DNA of 64,000 nucleotides from contig CAWKAN010000017.1 in the NCBI GenBank assembly GCA_963847615.1, positions 124,001 to 188,000 on the forward strand, read 5' to 3'. Source of the stretch: Palsa-883 sp963847615. GTDB taxonomy: Bacteria > Pseudomonadota > Alphaproteobacteria > Acetobacterales > Acetobacteraceae. Below are positions 43,686 through 52,717 of this stretch, piece by piece. How positions within the stretch are numbered: position 1 is the stretch's first letter; each line of letters opens with the position of its first letter. Position numbers and translations under genes: made by a program. The notes beneath the pieces are model-generated. The model worked only from the letters and a program-made list of their open reading frames with translations, had not been told where the DNA came from and searched no databases.

Positions 43686-46559
43686 GTGCCAAGCGACTCC
43701 ATCGCCGATCCTGACGGCGCCCTCGGCCTGCGGCTGACGCCGCAAGGCCATCTCGTCGCGGAGCGCGCCGACGATGCGCCCGCGATGGACGCGGCTGCCT
43801 CGGTGCGTCTGCGCGCCGCCTTCGCCGCCGGCTCCGGGGCCGGCCTGTTCCGCCTCGGCGCCGCCGAGGTCGGCCATGCCTTGCCGCCGGTGTTCGTCTG
43901 GTGGCGCGACTTTGCCGCGCGCTACGTCGCCGCGCTCTGCCTGCACCCGCCCGCCACCGAGGCGGCGACCGCGCTGCCCGGCGTTCCGCCGCCGGATCCG
44001 GCCGAGCTGGCCTCGCTGGTGCTGACGGCGCCGATGATGGCGGGGGCCGAGTATCTGACGCAGGACGTCCTGCGCGCCCTCTGGGCGGCGCTGGCGGAGG
44101 CGACGGCGGCGGCGTTCGCGGCCTCCGGCACCGGCCTGCAGGACTTCCTTCGGGCGCTGAACCCGGCGTGGAACCTGGTCGGCCGGGTGCATTTCAACCT
44201 GGCCGAGAACCGCCGCGACCCGGACGCGCCGTTCGCCTTCATGGCCACCTACACCACGCGGCTGTCCGCCCAGGCCCGCGCGCAGCACCTGCCGCTGGGC
44301 GAGGCGCTGCGGGCCTATGCGCGCAACCGCAACCAACTGCTGGCGCTGCTGCTGCCGGTGCAGCGCGCCGCGGAGCGCAGCGCCTGGCTGCGCGCGCTGG
44401 TCGATGCCGGCGACATCTACCACCCGCTGCGCTGGGGTGCCGCGGAGGCCGCGCGCCTGCTCGGCAGTGCGGCCGATCTGGAGGCCGCCGGCATCGTGCT
44501 GCGCATGCCGGCCGGCTGGCCCGCCGGCCGCCCGGCGCGCCCGCGCGTGACGGCGACGCTCGGCAGCACCGCGCCGTCGAAGCTCGGGCTGGACGGACTG
44601 CTGGATTTCGCCGTTTCGGTCACGCTGGACGGCGAGCGGCTCACCGAGGCGGAGATCCGCCACCTGCTCGCCGGCACCGACGGCCTCGCCCTGCTGCGCG
44701 GCCGCTGGGTCGAGCTCGACCGCGCGCAACTGCAGCGCACGCTGGACCGCTTCCACGAGGCCCAGGCGCTGGCGGCGCAACAGGGGCTGAGCTTCACCGA
44801 GGCGATGCGCCTGCTGGCCGGCGCCGGCATCACCGAGGACGCAGCGGCCGAGGCCGCGGCCGCCGAGTGGTCCTCGGTGGTGGCCGGCCCGTGGCTCGCC
44901 GAGACGCTGCGCCGGCTGCGGGCGCCGGACAGCCAGGGCGGGGACGCGGCCGGCGGCATCGATCCCGGCAAGGCGTTGCGCGGCACGCTGCGGCCGTACC
45001 AGCGCGCCGGCGTGCACTGGCTGCACCTGCTGTCGGGTCTCGGCCTAGGCGCCTGCCTGGCCGACGACATGGGGCTGGGCAAGACGATCCAGGTACTGGC
45101 GCTGTTGTTGGTGCAGCGCCAGGCCACGGCAAACTTCTCCCCCTCCCCTTGTGGGAGGGGGGCGGGGGGAGGGGTCGAAACGACGACCAGCGTCACCCCC
45201 TCCCCCCAACCCCCTCACACAAGCGAACGGGCAGAAATTGCCCAATCCGCTGCCTCTCCGGATCGCCACGTCTCCGCCCCATCCCTCCTGGTCGCCCCGG
45301 CCTCGTTGCTCGCCAACTGGACCGCGGAGATCGACAAGTTCGCCCCCGACCTGCGCGCCCGGATCGTCCACCCCTCGGCGATGACGGCGGACCAGATCCG
45401 CCGGTTCACGCCGGACGACGCGGCCGGGCTCGACCTGGTGATCACCAGCTACGGCACGCTGCTGCGCCTCCCGGTGCTCGGCAGCATCCCCTGGCGGCTG
45501 CTGATCCTCGACGAGGCGCAGGCGATCAAGAACCCCAACGCCCGGCAGACCCGCGCCGCCAGGGCGCTGACCGCCAAAGCCCGCATCGCGCTGACCGGCA
45601 CCCCGGTGGAGAACCGCCTGGGCGACCTGTGGTCGATCTTCGACGTGATCAATCCGGGCCTGCTCGGTTCGGCCCGGCAGTTCGCCCGCTACGCCAAGAA
45701 CCTCGCCGACCGGCCGCACAACCCGTACGGCCCGCTGCGCGCGCTGGTGCGCCCCTACATCCTGCGCCGCATGAAGACCGACCGCAGCGTCATCGCCGAC
45801 CTGCCCGACAAGACCGAAGTCAAGGCGCTCTGCCAGCTCAGCCGCCGCCAGGCGGCGCTGTATGCCCAGGCGGTGGAGGAAACCGCCGAAACCCTGAAAG
45901 CCGCCGACGGCATCGCCCGCAAGGGCCTGGTGCTGGCCCTGCTGATGCGCCTCAAGCAGATCTGCAACCACCCGGCGCACTGGCTCGGCGGCGCCGACTG
46001 GCCCGAGGCCGACAGCGGCAAGTTCGCCCGGCTGCGCGAGATCGCCGAGGTGGTGGCGGCGCGCCAGGAAAAGCTGCTGGTGTTCACCCAGTTCCGCGAG
46101 GCGACCGCCCCGCTTTCCGCCTTCCTCGGCGGCATCTTCGGCCGCCCCGGCCTGGTGCTGCACGGCGAGACCCCGGTGCGCAGCCGCGCCGCCCTGGTGC
46201 GGCGCTTCCAGGAGGACGAGACCGTGCCGTTCTTCGTGCTGACGCTGAAGGCCGGCGGGGCGGGGCTGACGCTGACCGCGGCCTCGCACGTGGTGCATTT
46301 CGACCGCTGGTGGAACCCGGCGGTGGAGAACCAGGCGACCGACCGCGCCTTCCGCCTCGGCCAGAAGCGCAATGTGCTGGTGCATAAATTCGTTTGCCGC
46401 GGCACGCTGGAGGATAAGATCGACGCCTTGATCGACTCGAAGCGCGCGGTGTCCGATGCGCTGTTGGCCGGCCCGGCGGAGGTCAGCCTGACCGAGCTGT
46501 CGAACGAGGCGCTGCTGAAGCTGGTCGCGCTCGATCTGGGCGCGGTGATGAACGACTAG
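43686..46559 (+). CDS. SNF2-family DEAD/DEAH-box helicase
   Basis: 957 residues with a GTG start. The N-terminal ~420 residues are the bacterial SNF2-associated helical region. The helicase core then has motif I DDMGLGKTIQVLALLL, II LILDEAQAIKNPNARQ, III ALTGTPVENRLGDLWS, V LKAGGAGLTLTAASHVV and VI NQATDRAFRLGQKRNV. Between motifs I and Ia sits ~48 residues of foreign, low-complexity sequence (FSPSPCGRGAGGGVETTT and following) encoded by an inserted repeat; the frame is kept. It pairs with the SWIM-domain gene directly downstream, as is common in bacteria. A DNA translocation/repair role is likely. Confidence 0.88.
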   Translation: MPSDSIADPDGALGLRLTPQGHLVAERADDAPAMDAAASVRLRAAFAAGSGAGLFRLGAAEVGHALPPVFVWWRDFAARYVAALCLHPPATEAATALPGVPPPDPAELASLVLTAPMMAGAEYLTQDVLRALWAALAEATAAAFAASGTGLQDFLRALNPAWNLVGRVHFNLAENRRDPDAPFAFMATYTTRLSAQARAQHLPLGEALRAYARNRNQLLALLLPVQRAAERSAWLRALVDAGDIYHPLRWGAAEAARLLGSAADLEAAGIVLRMPAGWPAGRPARPRVTATLGSTAPSKLGLDGLLDFAVSVTLDGERLTEAEIRHLLAGTDGLALLRGRWVELDRAQLQRTLDRFHEAQALAAQQGLSFTEAMRLLAGAGITEDAAAEAAAAEWSSVVAGPWLAETLRRLRAPDSQGGDAAGGIDPGKALRGTLRPYQRAGVHWLHLLSGLGLGACLADDMGLGKTIQVLALLLVQRQATANFSPSPCGRGAGGGVETTTSVTPSPQPPHTSERAEIAQSAASPDRHVSAPSLLVAPASLLANWTAEIDKFAPDLRARIVHPSAMTADQIRRFTPDDAAGLDLVITSYGTLLRLPVLGSIPWRLLILDEAQAIKNPNARQTRAARALTAKARIALTGTPVENRLGDLWSIFDVINPGLLGSARQFARYAKNLADRPHNPYGPLRALVRPYILRRMKTDRSVIADLPDKTEVKALCQLSRRQAALYAQAVEETAETLKAADGIARKGLVLALLMRLKQICNHPAHWLGGADWPEADSGKFARLREIAEVVAARQEKLLVFTQFREATAPLSAFLGGIFGRPGLVLHGETPVRSRAALVRRFQEDETVPFFVLTLKAGGAGLTLTAASHVVHFDRWWNPAVENQATDRAFRLGQKRNVLVHKFVCRGTLEDKIDALIDSKRAVSDALLAGPAEVSLTELSNEALLKLVALDLGAVMND
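45128..45275. repeat. In-frame palindromic repeat insertion in the helicase gene
   Basis: It begins CTTCTCCCCCTCCCCTT, shared with the atpD-atpC spacer, and ends before APSLLVAPASLLANW, where helicase homology resumes. C-rich and G-rich arms alternate. Length keeps the reading frame open. Confidence 0.7.
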
Positions 46560-46622
46560 CCCGGGGATGAACGGTTGGCCCGGGGATGGCGGACCAACCT
46601 TGGGGATGAAGGATTGCGGCGC

Positions 46623-48108
46623 ATGGCATACGGCCATTGGGGCGGCTACGGCGACTGGGCACCCTACGTGCCGGTCGCGGAACGGCGGCGCAAGGCAGCG
46701 CGCGCGGTGGAGCAGCTGCGCAAGAAACAGCCCGACCTGGCGCCGGTGACGATCGAGGGCACGCGCATCGCCAGCAGCTTCTGGGGCAAGGCGTGGTGCC
46801 AGACGATCGAATCCTATCGCGACTACGAATATCGCCTGGAGCGCGGCCGGTCCTACGTGCGCAACGGCGCGGTGATCGACCTGAAGATCGCGCCCGGCGA
46901 GGTTGCCGCCCTGGTCAGCGGCGCGGAACTCTACCGCACCAAGATCACCGTCGCGCCGACGCCGCCGGCGAAGTGGCGGGCGATCTGCGCCGATTGCACC
47001 GGACGGATCGAATCGCTGGTGGAACTGCTCCAGGGACGGTTTTCCAAGCCGGTGATGGAACGTCTGTGCAGCCAGGACAGCGGCCTGTTCCCGCGCCCGG
47101 CGGAGATCAAATTCACCTGCAGCTGCCCGGACCATGCCGCGATGTGCAAGCACGTCGCGGCGGTGCTGTACGGCATCGGCGCGCGGCTCGATCGCAGCCC
47201 GGAGCTGTTGTTCCGGCTGCGCGCGGTGGACGAGACGGCGCTGCTGGCCGATCTCGGCGCCGCCCTGCCGGGGGCGCGCAAGGGTCCCGGGGCGGGCAGG
47301 ACGCTGGCCGGCGACGACCTCGGCGCGCTGTTCGGCCTGGACATGGCGGCGGGCGAGGCGGACGGCGATGCCGCGCCGCCGGCGGAGGCTGCCGTGCGGC
47401 CGGTCGGGCGCAAGGCGGTGGCGAAGCGGCCCGCGGCGAAGCCCGGTTCCGCCAGGACCGTGACGACGCCGACGAAGCTGGGCCGGAAGCTGGCGACCAG
47501 GACCACGCCGGCGCGGCTGCACCCCGGCCAAAGCGCCGAGACCAAGACCACGCCGGCGAGGTCCGGGCCGACGGCCGAGACCAAGACCGCAGCAGCGCGG
47601 CTGAAGCCTGGCCGGACGACCCGGCCACAGACCACGCCGGCGGCGGCGAAGCCCGGCCAAAGCGCCGACACCAAGACCACGGCCGCCGAGTTCGAAGTCC
47701 GGCCAGGGAGGCGGGACCACGGGCGCGCCGCCGCCGGCGCGGTCCGCGCCGATGGCCGAGACCAAGACCGCACCGGCGCGGCTGAAACCTGGCCGGGCGA
47801 CCCGGACCGGGAGCACGCCGGTGGCGGCGAAGCCCGGCCAAAGGATCGCGACCAGGACCGCGCCGGCGCATGCCGCCGCCGCACCGAAGCCGACCGTCCC
47901 GGCGCGCGGCAATGCAACGGCAAAGCCGGCGGCAGCGCCGAAACCAACCGCTGCCGGCCGCGCCGCGCCCGCCCAACCCACGCCAGCGCGGCGCGGCGCG
48001 GCGCCGGCCCGTCCGCAACCCGCCCCGGTCCCGGAGGCCCGTCCGACGCCGGCACGGGCCACCGCGGCGCGGGGCAGGGCAGGGGGCGCAAGCGCGAAAC
48101 CGCGCTAG
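46623..48108 (+). CDS. SWIM zinc-finger protein with low-complexity basic tail (frameshift in tail)
   Basis: The ATG at 46623 has GAAGGA nine bases upstream. Residues ~1-235 are the conserved part: ARAVEQLRKKQPDLAPVTIE, SSFWGKAWCQTIESYRDYEY, YVRNGAVIDLKIAPGEVAAL and the SWIM motif FTCSCPDHAAMCKHVAAVLY (CxC...CxH). It is followed by Lys/Pro/Ala/Thr repeats (ETKTTPAR, RLKPG, AAKPGQ) like a histone H1 tail. Near 47690 the repeat register jumps frame by one base: the + strand frame ending at the TAG 48106-48108 continues the same repeats (AETKTAPARLKPGRATR), while the unshifted frame reads Arg/Gly-rich residues to 48497. Probably works with the adjacent SNF2 helicase on DNA. Confidence 0.75.
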
Positions 48109-48430
48109 TGCCCTGCGGCACCGATGCTGCGGCGAGGTCGCGACCCGCTTGCAGTACTCTACCGAGATCGCCGGCGGCCGCGGAACAAGCGCACCAGCGG
48201 AACAGGCGCACTCTGCGCCACTCGGGGTACCGGGACCGCCGCGCAGGGCGTCTGCCCGCTTGCCCGTGGCTTGCTCCCGGCGCCCGCAGGCCTGCCACCC
48301 GACGAACGGCCGGGCGCACGAGAGGCGCGCCGGGCTTGCGCCGTACCACCTCGGCATCTCCGGGCCGGTTACGACCTGGTGGATCGCCGGCGCGTCAACC
48401 CGTCCGTAACCATCTGGCCGCGGCACCGCG

Positions 48431-48953
48431 AAGCAAGAATTTACCGCAGATGCAGCAAGGCGATGCACGCCGATGCACGCCGATGGCACCGTGCTGACCG
48501 ATCGGTCGGGGCAGATGATCGGCGGCGCGTTCGCCGTGCTCGATACGCCTGGGGCAGGGTTGCTGAAAAAGCTCCACGAGGCTGCGCCAGCCGTTGCAGT
48601 TCGTGCCACCTACATATCGATATCGCAACAATATGCCGCCAAGGCGGATGTCCTGCTGGACCGTGGTGGTCGGCGACGACTTCGTGGACCTGCGGGTCGA
48701 GGACGCGCTGCCCGTTGAGCTGAACACCGCCAAGGCACCGGACCACGCAGGCATGCCCCGGTTGCTTGGCCCAAGGGTCGGATGCCATGCGCCAATGAGA
48801 CCCAATCGACCGGCCCGCGGTTCTGCCTGCTGGTCGATCCCGCCAAGCCGCGCCAAAAGACCAAACGCGTGGCGCACGACCGGTGCACCGCACGGACCCA
48901 TCGGCGTGCATCGGCGTGCATCGCCTTGCTGCATCTGCGGTAAATTCTTGCTT
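48431..48953. repeat. 56-bp inverted repeats bracketing the GxxExxY pseudogene
   Basis: Arms 48431-48486 and 48898-48953 are exact inverted copies containing GATGCACGCCGATGCACGCC. They enclose 411 bp. The outer sides (GCGGCAC.GC) remain similar for ~15 bp more. The flanking gaps 48109-48430 and 48954-49377 have no gene; a ~43-bp similar sequence occurs directly at 48115 and 49069. Confidence 0.9.
48473..48943 (+). pseudogene. Decayed GxxExxY-family gene
   Basis: Pieces in three frames match the family order. MHADGTVLTDRSGQMIGGAF and LDTPGAGLLKKLHEAAPAVA open at 48473. After a shift VVVGDDFVDLRVEDALPVEL and NTAKAPDHAG follow. After another shift CLLVDPAKPRQKTKRV runs to a TAA at 48941. The name motif is degraded (GLLKKLH instead of GxxExxY). 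The start codons and the last codons lie within the flanking inverted repeats. Intact members are PD-(D/E)xK-like proteins of unknown role. Confidence 0.75.
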
Positions 48954-49377
48954 GCCGTGCCGCACCACCAGCGCGCAACGCGGGCCGAGGCGGCAGACGA
49001 TCGCAGCCTCCCGCGCCACGGCCGTGCTGAACCGGTCAGGATCACGGTGCAGGGGGTACCCGTCATCTGCGGCACCGATCCTGTAGCGACATCGCGACTT
49101 GCTGGCGACGCTTGTCAGAGACAATCGACGGCGCATGCATCCCGGCACCATCAACGCCACGGCGCACCGGCGGCCAGTTGGAGAGCCGGCGGTCTTTCGG
49201 CTCCCCCGCTGCCCCTCCGCCAGTGCCGCAACGGCGTTGCGCCGGGCCGAAAACTGCGCTGAACTCCCGCCGCCAGAGCCTGCCGGAAATTGTGCTGGTT
49301 TGGCCGGGAACCGCCGGGCGCGCGCGCCGGGTCAAGGCGCGCGCGGGCGCGGCCACACTGGGCGAGGGGAAACTGCC

Positions 49378-50139
49378 ATGCCGTTCTACGAGAAAGCCGA
49401 CGTCCGCATCCACTACGAGGAGGCCGGCTCCGGCTTTCCGTTGCTGCTCATCCCCGGCGGGGGTTTGAACGCGACCATTGCCAACCTCACCGGGTTCCCG
49501 CCGTTCAACGCGATGGAGGTGTTCAAGGACGCCTACCGCTGCATCACCATGGACCTGCGCAACGCCAACGGGGGAAGCTCCTCCGGCCCGCTGGAGATCG
49601 ACCGGCCGTGGGACGCCTATGCCGATGACCAGCTCGGCCTGCTGGATCACCTGGGCATCAAGCAGTTCCTGGTGATGGGCTTCTGCATCGGCGGCCCCTT
49701 CATCTGGAACCTGTTGCAGCGGGCGCCGGAGCGGATCGTCGCCGCCGTGCTGGCGCAGCCCAGCGGGTTTCGTCCGGAGTTGCCGGACCTGTTCTACCAG
49801 AACAACATCAAGGGCTGGGGCCCGGCGCTGTGCGCCCGCCGGCCCGACATCACGATGCCGATGGTCAACGCGTTCTTGCAACGAATGTACCGCGCCAACC
49901 CCGGCTTCGTGTTCACCGTGACGCGCGATTTCGTGCGCGCGTGCCAGACGCCGATCCTGGTGCTGCCGGACGACGTGCCGGCGCATCCGTACGCCGTGGC
50001 CATGGAGTCCGCGCGTCTCGCGCCGAACGCCGAGGTGAGCATCTACCCGTGGAAGGAGACCAAGGAGCAGATTGCCGAGGCGTTGCGCCACGTGCGCGCC
50101 TTCCTCGGGGCGCATGCGCCGGTGGCGGCCGGAAGCTGA
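49378..50139 (+). CDS. Alpha/beta hydrolase with Cys at the nucleophile position
   Basis: 253 residues, GAGGGG before the ATG at 49378. Oxyanion HxG-like region PLLLIPGGGLNATIANL, DDQLGLLDHLGIKQFLVMG, and the nucleophile elbow GFCIGG. Here the usual Ser is Cys, as in dienelactone hydrolases. The acid/His part is SIYPWKETKEQ and ALRHVRAFLG, less clear. A small-molecule ester or lactone hydrolase is likely; substrate unknown. Confidence 0.78.
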   Translation: MPFYEKADVRIHYEEAGSGFPLLLIPGGGLNATIANLTGFPPFNAMEVFKDAYRCITMDLRNANGGSSSGPLEIDRPWDAYADDQLGLLDHLGIKQFLVMGFCIGGPFIWNLLQRAPERIVAAVLAQPSGFRPELPDLFYQNNIKGWGPALCARRPDITMPMVNAFLQRMYRANPGFVFTVTRDFVRACQTPILVLPDDVPAHPYAVAMESARLAPNAEVSIYPWKETKEQIAEALRHVRAFLGAHAPVAAGS

Positions 50140-50191
50140 GGCGGACTGGTGGATTGTGGCGGATCAACCCGGGCCATGATAGCATAGCGTC

Positions 50192-50759
50192 ATGGACACA
50201 GCGGCACGCAACAGCCGGTTCCTCGACGCCGACGCCTTCCTGCGGACCGACCAGTCCGAGTTTGGCAACGCCTGGCGTTATGAGCTGGTCCGCGGCGCGA
50301 TCGTCGCGCACGCAGCACCTTCTCCCGAACGCGGCGTCATGCTCAGCAATCTGGCGGGCGAGCTCTACAATCGCCTGCGCGACCATCCTGAGTGCAGGTC
50401 GGAAGTCGGCAGTGGCGCTGCGCCGCAATACGAACAGCGCGACACGGCGCGCATCCCCGATGCCATGATCCGCTGCGGGAAACATCCGCGCGTGTTGTTC
50501 GAAGTGGTCTCCCCGTCGGAGCAGCAGCACAAGCGGCAGTGGGACCAGAAGCGAGCGGACCTGCAAGCCGTCGAGGGCGTGCAGGAGATTGTCGAGATCT
50601 ACCAGGACGAGATCCTGGCACACGCTTACCGGCGGCATGGCGCCGGCTGGGTCTTCGAGTTCGATCGCCGGGCCGGAGGCACAGGTGGCGCTGCCCAGCG
50701 TCGGCATAGCGGTCCCGCTGGCGGCGTTGTATGAGCGGGTTCTCACGGACGGGGAGTGA
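50192..50759 (+). CDS. Uma2-family protein with 3' frameshift
   Basis: 180 residues in the unshifted frame (stop at 50732-50734). Uma2 core: DQSEFGNAWRYELVRGAIVA, PSPERGVMLSNLAGELYNRL, ARIPDAMIRCG (Asp), RVLFEVVSPSEQQHKRQWDQ (Glu), KRADLQAVEGVQEIVEIYQ (Lys). After WVFEF (~50664) a +1 frame gives the family ending AGPEAQVALPSVGIAVPLAA, LYERVL to a TGA at 50757. Catalytic residues precede the shift. A second Uma2 gene is at 35.7 kb. Confidence 0.72.
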
Positions 50760-50971
50760 AGCGCTGCCGGGACCGTCGGTCGGGACGACCTGGAATCCGG
50801 GTTGCCCTTCATGTCCGCCCGACCGGCTCGACGTCGCACACGGACGCCGTGACGAAGCTGCGCGGCGCAAAGGACGTGAGCTGATGTCGTCGACTGGAAA
50901 TAACATCACCCGCGTAGTTTGACTTTGTCAGATTATATACCTTTGATAAGATTGGAAAATGTGGTAGGTAT

Positions 50972-51366
50972 GAGGCGTAATACCCGGTGGCGAAAGGATT
51001 GACCCATCGGCGCCGCACCCCCGTCATGCCGGCGCAGGCCGGCATCCACGACTTCTTGCCTTCGTGCAGCAAGCAAAACCGTGGATGCCGGGCCCGCGCC
51101 CAGCGTGACGAGGGCGGGGCGCCAATAGGTCAAACTTTCCGCCGCCTGGTATTATACCAGGCGTCCGAATGATCGACTCTCCGGGCGTAGCCTCCTCGTC
51201 ATGCCGGCCCCCGGGTCGGGCCGCAGGCCCGCCCGAGGACAGGCTCCGGCCGGCATCCACGACTGTGCTTGCTGCACGAAGGCAAGACGTGGATACCGGC
51301 CTTCGCCGGCATGACGAGGGGGCGCCGCCGATGGGTCAATCCTTCGGATGCCTGGTATTACACCAG
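50972..51366. repeat. Two adjacent composite palindromes with REP cores
   Basis: A ~60-bp unit (GTAATACC..GG, GGATTGACCCATCGGCG, CCCC.CGTCATGCCGG) occurs as 50972-51036 (+), ~51107-51160 (-), ~51149-51205 (+) and ~51309-51366 (-). Each pair encloses a GCCGGCATCCACGAC/GTGGATGCCGG REP hairpin. They fill most of the gap 50760-51363; AT-rich DNA precedes them at 50918-50975. Confidence 0.75.
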
Positions 51367-51834
51367 CGCGTCTGGCTGTGGGAGGGTGAGGAAGCCGCCG
51401 CCCACTGCTGGCATCTCATCGTGCGGCGCGAGATCGGCGCCCGCGATACCATCAGGTTCACCCTGAGCGACGCCCCGCCAGAGACATCACTTGGCCGCCT
51501 GGCCATCATGCAAGGCCAGCGCTTCTGGGTGGAGCGCTCGTTTCAGGATGCCAAGAGCGACTGCGGCATGGCGGATTACCAAGCTCGGCTCTGGCTCGCT
51601 TAGCACCATCACATGGCAATGGTGTTGATCGCCATGCTGTTCATGGCCGAAGAACGCTCCGCCCAGCACGACAGCGAGCCTTTGCTTAGCTGCGCCGATA
51701 TCGTCGGCCTGCTCAAGCACTTCCTGCCGCAGGCTGCCGTTACCAGAGAACAGGTCATCGAACAGATGCACCAGCGCCAGCGACGCGCTTCCATTCAATC
51801 CGCATATCTTGCCCAGCAGCAGCGACCCAGGTGA
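51364..51834 (+). pseudogene. IS701-family transposase remnant
   Basis: One frame reads RVWLWEGEEAAAHCWHLIVR, MQGQRFWVERSFQDAKSDCG, MADYQARLWLA, stop, HHHMAMVLIAMLFMAEERSA, LLSCADIVGLLKHFLPQ. This is the C-terminal third of an IS701-type DDE transposase. The TAG at 51601-51603 replaces the Trp (TGG) of the conserved WHHH, and the 5' part is missing, cut by the REP-type palindrome. Non-functional. Confidence 0.8.
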
Positions 51835-51885
51835 GCCCGACAGTCGCGCAGTCATCAGCACAGGGGGCAATCTGACAAAGCAGAA

Positions 51886-52149
51886 TTAATCATGCTTTTG
51901 CAGCGTGCGGGCGTAGCTTTCCAGCACGGCGTTCATCCGAGTCTGGTAGCCCTTGCCCTGCGCCTTGTAGGTTTCCAATACCGATTTTTTCACCCGCAGT
52001 GTGACCGACTGGGTTCGGTCCGGTTCCACCAACCGGGCGTTCTGCCAGAATGCGTCATCCAGCTCGGGCACATCGCTGAAATCAATGTCCCGGTCGGTTG
52101 TGGCCGCGATCTCCGCGGCGGTCATCGGCTTATCGTATCGCTTCTTCAT
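51886..52149 (-). CDS. brnA: BrnA-family antitoxin
   Basis: 87 residues. The acidic N-terminal segment DIDFSDVPELDDAFWQNARL and the RHH-like C-terminal part TQSVTLRVKKSVLETYKAQG, KGYQTRMNAVLESYARTL are the BrnA pattern. It neutralises BrnT and binds operator DNA. Its start overlaps the brnT end by 20 bp, with toxin gene first as usual. Confidence 0.88.
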   Translation of the reverse strand: MKKRYDKPMTAAEIAATTDRDIDFSDVPELDDAFWQNARLVEPDRTQSVTLRVKKSVLETYKAQGKGYQTRMNAVLESYARTLQKHD

Positions 52150-52402
52150 AGCGTCTCCTTTCGCGTGCTGAAGCAGGCCGTGCGGAGATGATCCGCACTT
52201 TTCCCTGCCTGTCAGTGTGAACGACGGTCAGAACGGCAATGTCATCGACCATGCCGATGCTGATTTCGCGCACTTCCCCGTAATCCTCGCGGTCATCCCG
52301 CGCGGTCAGCACCGGCCCGCCGAAAATCCGCTGCGCCAGTTCGAAGCCGACGCCGTGTTTCGCGACGTTGAGGGCGTTCTTGGTGTCGGCCCATTCATAC
52401 AT
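52130..52402 (-). CDS. brnT: BrnT-family ribonuclease toxin
   Basis: 90 residues from the ATG at 52402 with AGGGA upstream. Core: YEWADTKNALNVAKHGVGFE, LAQRIFGGPVLTARDDREDY, REISIGMVDDIAVLTVVHTD and IRIISARPASARERRRYEE (here VRIISARP). This is the RelE-like BrnT fold, an RNase toxin. First gene of a brnT-brnA operon behind a 21-bp dyad. Confidence 0.88.
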   Translation of the reverse strand: MYEWADTKNALNVAKHGVGFELAQRIFGGPVLTARDDREDYGEVREISIGMVDDIAVLTVVHTDRQGKVRIISARPASARERRRYEEAIR

Positions 52403-52412
52403 GCCATTCCCT

Positions 52413-52433
52413 GTTACTACAATTTGTATGAAC
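52413..52433. promoter_or_regulatory. 21-bp dyad upstream of brnT (candidate BrnA operator)
   Basis: GTT-AC-TACAA-T-TTGTA-TG-AAC: eight symmetric pairs with two mismatched positions on each side. It lies 11-31 bp before the brnT ATG, where it would cover the promoter. The rest of the gap 52434-52717 shows nothing. Confidence 0.6.
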
Positions 52434-52717
52434 AGGCAAGCCTGCCCTGCTGGCCCCTCGGGCACCATCGCGAAGCGGGCTTTGAACGGGAAATCCCCTT
52501 GAATTGCCACCCACGGCCGACGGGATGTCCGCCTACCGCGACTGGAGTCCACGCAATTTCTTCAGGTTTCGGCTTGGCGTCGGATGTTGGACCGATTGTC
52601 GCGTGACGCCAGGCGCGATATCGACGTGGGCAACAAAACCAAGCTCTGGATGGGCATGGTGCCCCTGAAAGCGGCGGGAGGGACTTTCGTGCACATTTGT
52701 CCGGGAGGAACACAGCA

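Noticed and set aside
45045..48062. Minus-strand frame of about 1000 codons opposite the helicase and SWIM genes
   Set aside because: Low-complexity antisense frame without motifs; the + strand genes carry full domain signatures.
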